Shown: positions 62,669-64,000 of the stretch, piece by piece
Numbering within the stretch: the stretch's first letter is position 1
Layout of the letters: every line of letters begins with the position of its first letter
Virus record (IMG/VR): IMGVR_UViG_3300021142_000007
Span: 62,001-126,000 of that record
Length of the DNA: 64,000 nt
From: a virus
Direction: 5' to 3' (one strand)
Program-made: the position numbers and the translations under genes
Notes under the pieces: generated by a model
Seen by the model: the letters and a program-made list of their open reading frames with translations, nothing else
The model's database searches: none
Told to the model about the DNA's origin: nothing

Positions 62669-62742
62669 TGACCCCAGCGAGGTTCGAACTCGCAACCTTC
62701 GCCTTAAGAGGGCGTAGCTACTTCCACATGAGCTTTGGAGTC
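62669..62742 (-). tRNA. tRNA-Lys (CTT)
   Basis: 74 nt. Acceptor GACTCCA/TGGGGTC, D-arm AGCT/AGCT, anticodon loop CTCTTAA (CTT), T-arm with TTCGAAC. No encoded CCA; discriminator A. One mismatch at the base of the anticodon stem. Confidence 0.85.
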
Positions 62743-63520
62743 AAAGTGATTTATTCCTTTTTACATAAGGAATGTTAAAAGAATCTAAGTGTTTATACAT
62801 TATTTTATAATTACCACCCTTTGCTGCTATATTTAAGTCTAATAATGCTTTTCTAATGTTCCCATTATTTCTTTTATACGCTTCAATATAATCTTGTGAT
62901 GTTAATTTAACAGTTTTATTTTTATCTGATATATTTCTACCTCGCCAAGTTTTTGTTAGTGAATGACAATTTGGACAGAGTGCGATTAAGTTATCTCTTT
63001 GATTATTTTTATTATTTCCGTCTTTATGCTCCAATTCAAGAACCAAATCACATTCCAACCATTTATCCAAACCACAATTAAAACATTTTTTATCTTGTTC
63101 CAAGATAACTCTCATTCTTAAATTATCAAATTTTAATGTGTTAAATTCGGCGTTTAAAATTTTATCTTCTTTAATTTTTTCTAGAAATTTATCACCTGTT
63201 ACACCTTTAAATTTTGCTTGATAATACTCTTTCTCAAGTCTTTTATTTTTTTCTTTCTCAGTTTCAACCCTTTCTTTTGTTCTATAAGTGTTAGAACAAT
63301 ATATCGAACAAAATTGATGATTTCTTGTTTTTATTTCTTTACCACATTTAAGACAAGTTATTACCTTAACCCTATAGATATTTTTACTTATATTTTTTAT
63401 TTTAGTTTTTTTACAATTATTACAATGGTACGATATTGTGGATTTTGAACATCCTAATATTTCTTTTATTTGATTATAGGTTTTACCTTCACTTCTTAAT
63501 TTTAATATTTCTTCTTTCAT
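62741..63520 (-). CDS. HNH homing endonuclease in the tRNA cluster
   Basis: 259 residues from ATG 63518-63520. N-terminal HTH (EGKTYNQIKEILGCSKSTIS), a zinc-ribbon (CLKCGKEIK with FCSIYCSN), then an HNH domain: KCFNCGLDKW, LELEHKDGNNKNNQRDNLI and ALCPNCHSLTKTW. Lys-rich and AT-rich, inserted between tRNA-Lys genes; its stop overlaps the tRNA end by 2 bp. Confidence 0.88.
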   Translation of the reverse strand: MKEEILKLRSEGKTYNQIKEILGCSKSTISYHCNNCKKTKIKNISKNIYRVKVITCLKCGKEIKTRNHQFCSIYCSNTYRTKERVETEKEKNKRLEKEYYQAKFKGVTGDKFLEKIKEDKILNAEFNTLKFDNLRMRVILEQDKKCFNCGLDKWLECDLVLELEHKDGNNKNNQRDNLIALCPNCHSLTKTWRGRNISDKNKTVKLTSQDYIEAYKRNNGNIRKALLDLNIAAKGGNYKIMYKHLDSFNIPYVKRNKSL

Positions 63521-63584
63521 ATTAATAAATATATGTAAACTTAAGAAAATCGAACCAATACTTAAAAAAAATTTTTTTAACCTG

Positions 63585-63656
63585 TCTTCCCGCCGAGAGT
63601 CGAACTCGGCCCCATATGTTAAAAGCATATTGCATACACCAGTTTGCTACGAGAAG
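63585..63656 (-). tRNA. tRNA-Lys (TTT), copy 1
   Basis: 72 nt. Acceptor CTTCTCG/CGGGAAG, anticodon stem ATATG/CATAT with loop CTTTTAA (TTT), T-arm CCGAG-TTCGACT-CTCGG, no CCA encoded. Substrate candidate for MnmA. Confidence 0.85.
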
Positions 63657-63659
63657 GAT

Positions 63660-63735
63660 TGGTGCATCCAGTGGGCCTCGAACCCACAGCCTTCTCCTTA
63701 AAAGGGAGTAGCCCGTCCACTTGAGCTTTGGATGC
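63660..63735 (-). tRNA. tRNA-Lys (TTT), copy 2, with encoded CCA
   Basis: 76 nt including CCA. Acceptor GCATCCA/TGGATGC, anticodon loop CTTTTAA (TTT), T-loop TTCGAGG. Three bases separate it from copy 1. Confidence 0.88.
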
Positions 63736-63794
63736 TTATTTAAGGACAATATCTTGTCCATTAGACATCCGTAGCTGTTGACCACAGATGCCTT

Positions 63795-63839
63795 TTAACG
63801 TTTGGATTTTCGTTTAGAAGTTAAGGCAGTCTTTTTCAT
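63795..63839 (-). CDS. Possible basic peptide, 14 residues
   Basis: MKKTALTSKRKSKR, ATG at 63837-63839, between two tRNAs. Too short for sequence-based certainty, but the base content and start resemble the small basic protein at 58052-58168. Confidence 0.3.
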   Translation of the reverse strand: MKKTALTSKRKSKR

Positions 63840-63875
63840 AATGCGTTTTTTTATTTATGTTAAAAATAATTTTTG

Positions 63876-63962
63876 TGAGGTGAAAAGGAATCGAACCTAA
63901 TTCAGCATTGGTTTGCACAGGCGTTACAGTGCCCTACCGTGTCCATAACGGCCTACAACCTC
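63876..63962 (-). tRNA. tRNA-Tyr (GTA), poorly paired
   Basis: 87 nt, class II length with a long variable arm. Loop CTGTAAC holds anticodon GTA, T-loop TTCGATT is standard, and the ends GAGGTTG/TCACCTC pair at five of seven positions. Several stems have mismatches, so it may be degenerate. Confidence 0.6.
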
Positions 63963-64000
63963 ATTTGTGCCTCTCTCTGCACCCGTCATACCATGTTGTA

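Noticed and set aside
63522-63785. 87-codon minus-strand frame across the tRNA cluster
   Set aside because: It reads through two tRNA-Lys genes and is a shadow.
63963-64000. Partial RNA gene at the right edge
   Set aside because: No T-arm or acceptor can be recognised in the remaining 38 nt.

Overview
The window looks like an accessory block of a large bacteriophage that infects a Bacteroidota host. Nearly all genes lie on the minus strand, in short tight operons. No capsid, tail, terminase or replication genes are present. The host assignment rests on about 40 promoters of the Bacteroidota type (TTTGG-like -33 box, about 19 nt spacer, TAnnTTTG -7 box), on a phage-encoded primary-type sigma factor (27723-28577), and on lipoproteins with a lipobox. 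The genus cannot be named from this sequence.

Layout. 1-2600: small unknown genes plus a Gp88-like protein. 2640-3510: a rare plus-strand island with two promoters, a candidate small RNA and an HNH nuclease. 3840-11420, with two outliers to 16600: a family of 21 short glycine-rich genes sharing an 'SYGkNxD' start followed by alternating Gly-X dipeptides. 11480-27640: small genes, membrane proteins, lipoproteins, a transglycosylase, an AAA+ ATPase, and at 19300-19610 an anticodon-less tRNA-like RNA next to a pseudoknotted RNA. 27720-36790: sigma factor, SmpB, dephospho-CoA kinase, two metallophosphoesterases, glycosyltransferase, RNase R and a HAD enzyme. 37250-43540: initiation factor IF3 split by an HNH gene, then Smr, GIY-YIG, Nudix and CYTH proteins, a large phosphoesterase and the scar of a Thg1-like gene. 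43540-52880: PRPP synthetase, CoaD, HAD enzymes, macrodomain, NAMPT and NMNAT-Nudix, with two homing nucleases. 52860-62040: a second AAA+ ATPase, YqeY, a PPK2-HAD fusion, a second Gp88-like protein and MnmA. 62040-64000: a tRNA, an RNase P RNA and a tRNA-Lys cluster invaded by another HNH gene.

How the genes may work together. Three themes recur. (1) Translation and RNA processing: RNase P RNA, tRNAs, MnmA, IF3, SmpB, RNase R, Smr, YqeY and a broken Thg1-like tRNA repair enzyme. (2) Cofactor rebuilding: PRPP synthetase, NAMPT and NMNAT form a complete route from nicotinamide to NAD, which would counter NAD-depleting defences, and CoaD plus CoaE make the last two steps to CoA. (3) Selfish DNA: five homing-type nuclease loci, at least one of which appears to carry a replacement exon for the gene it interrupted. 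The Gly-X family is the most striking feature without an assigned function.
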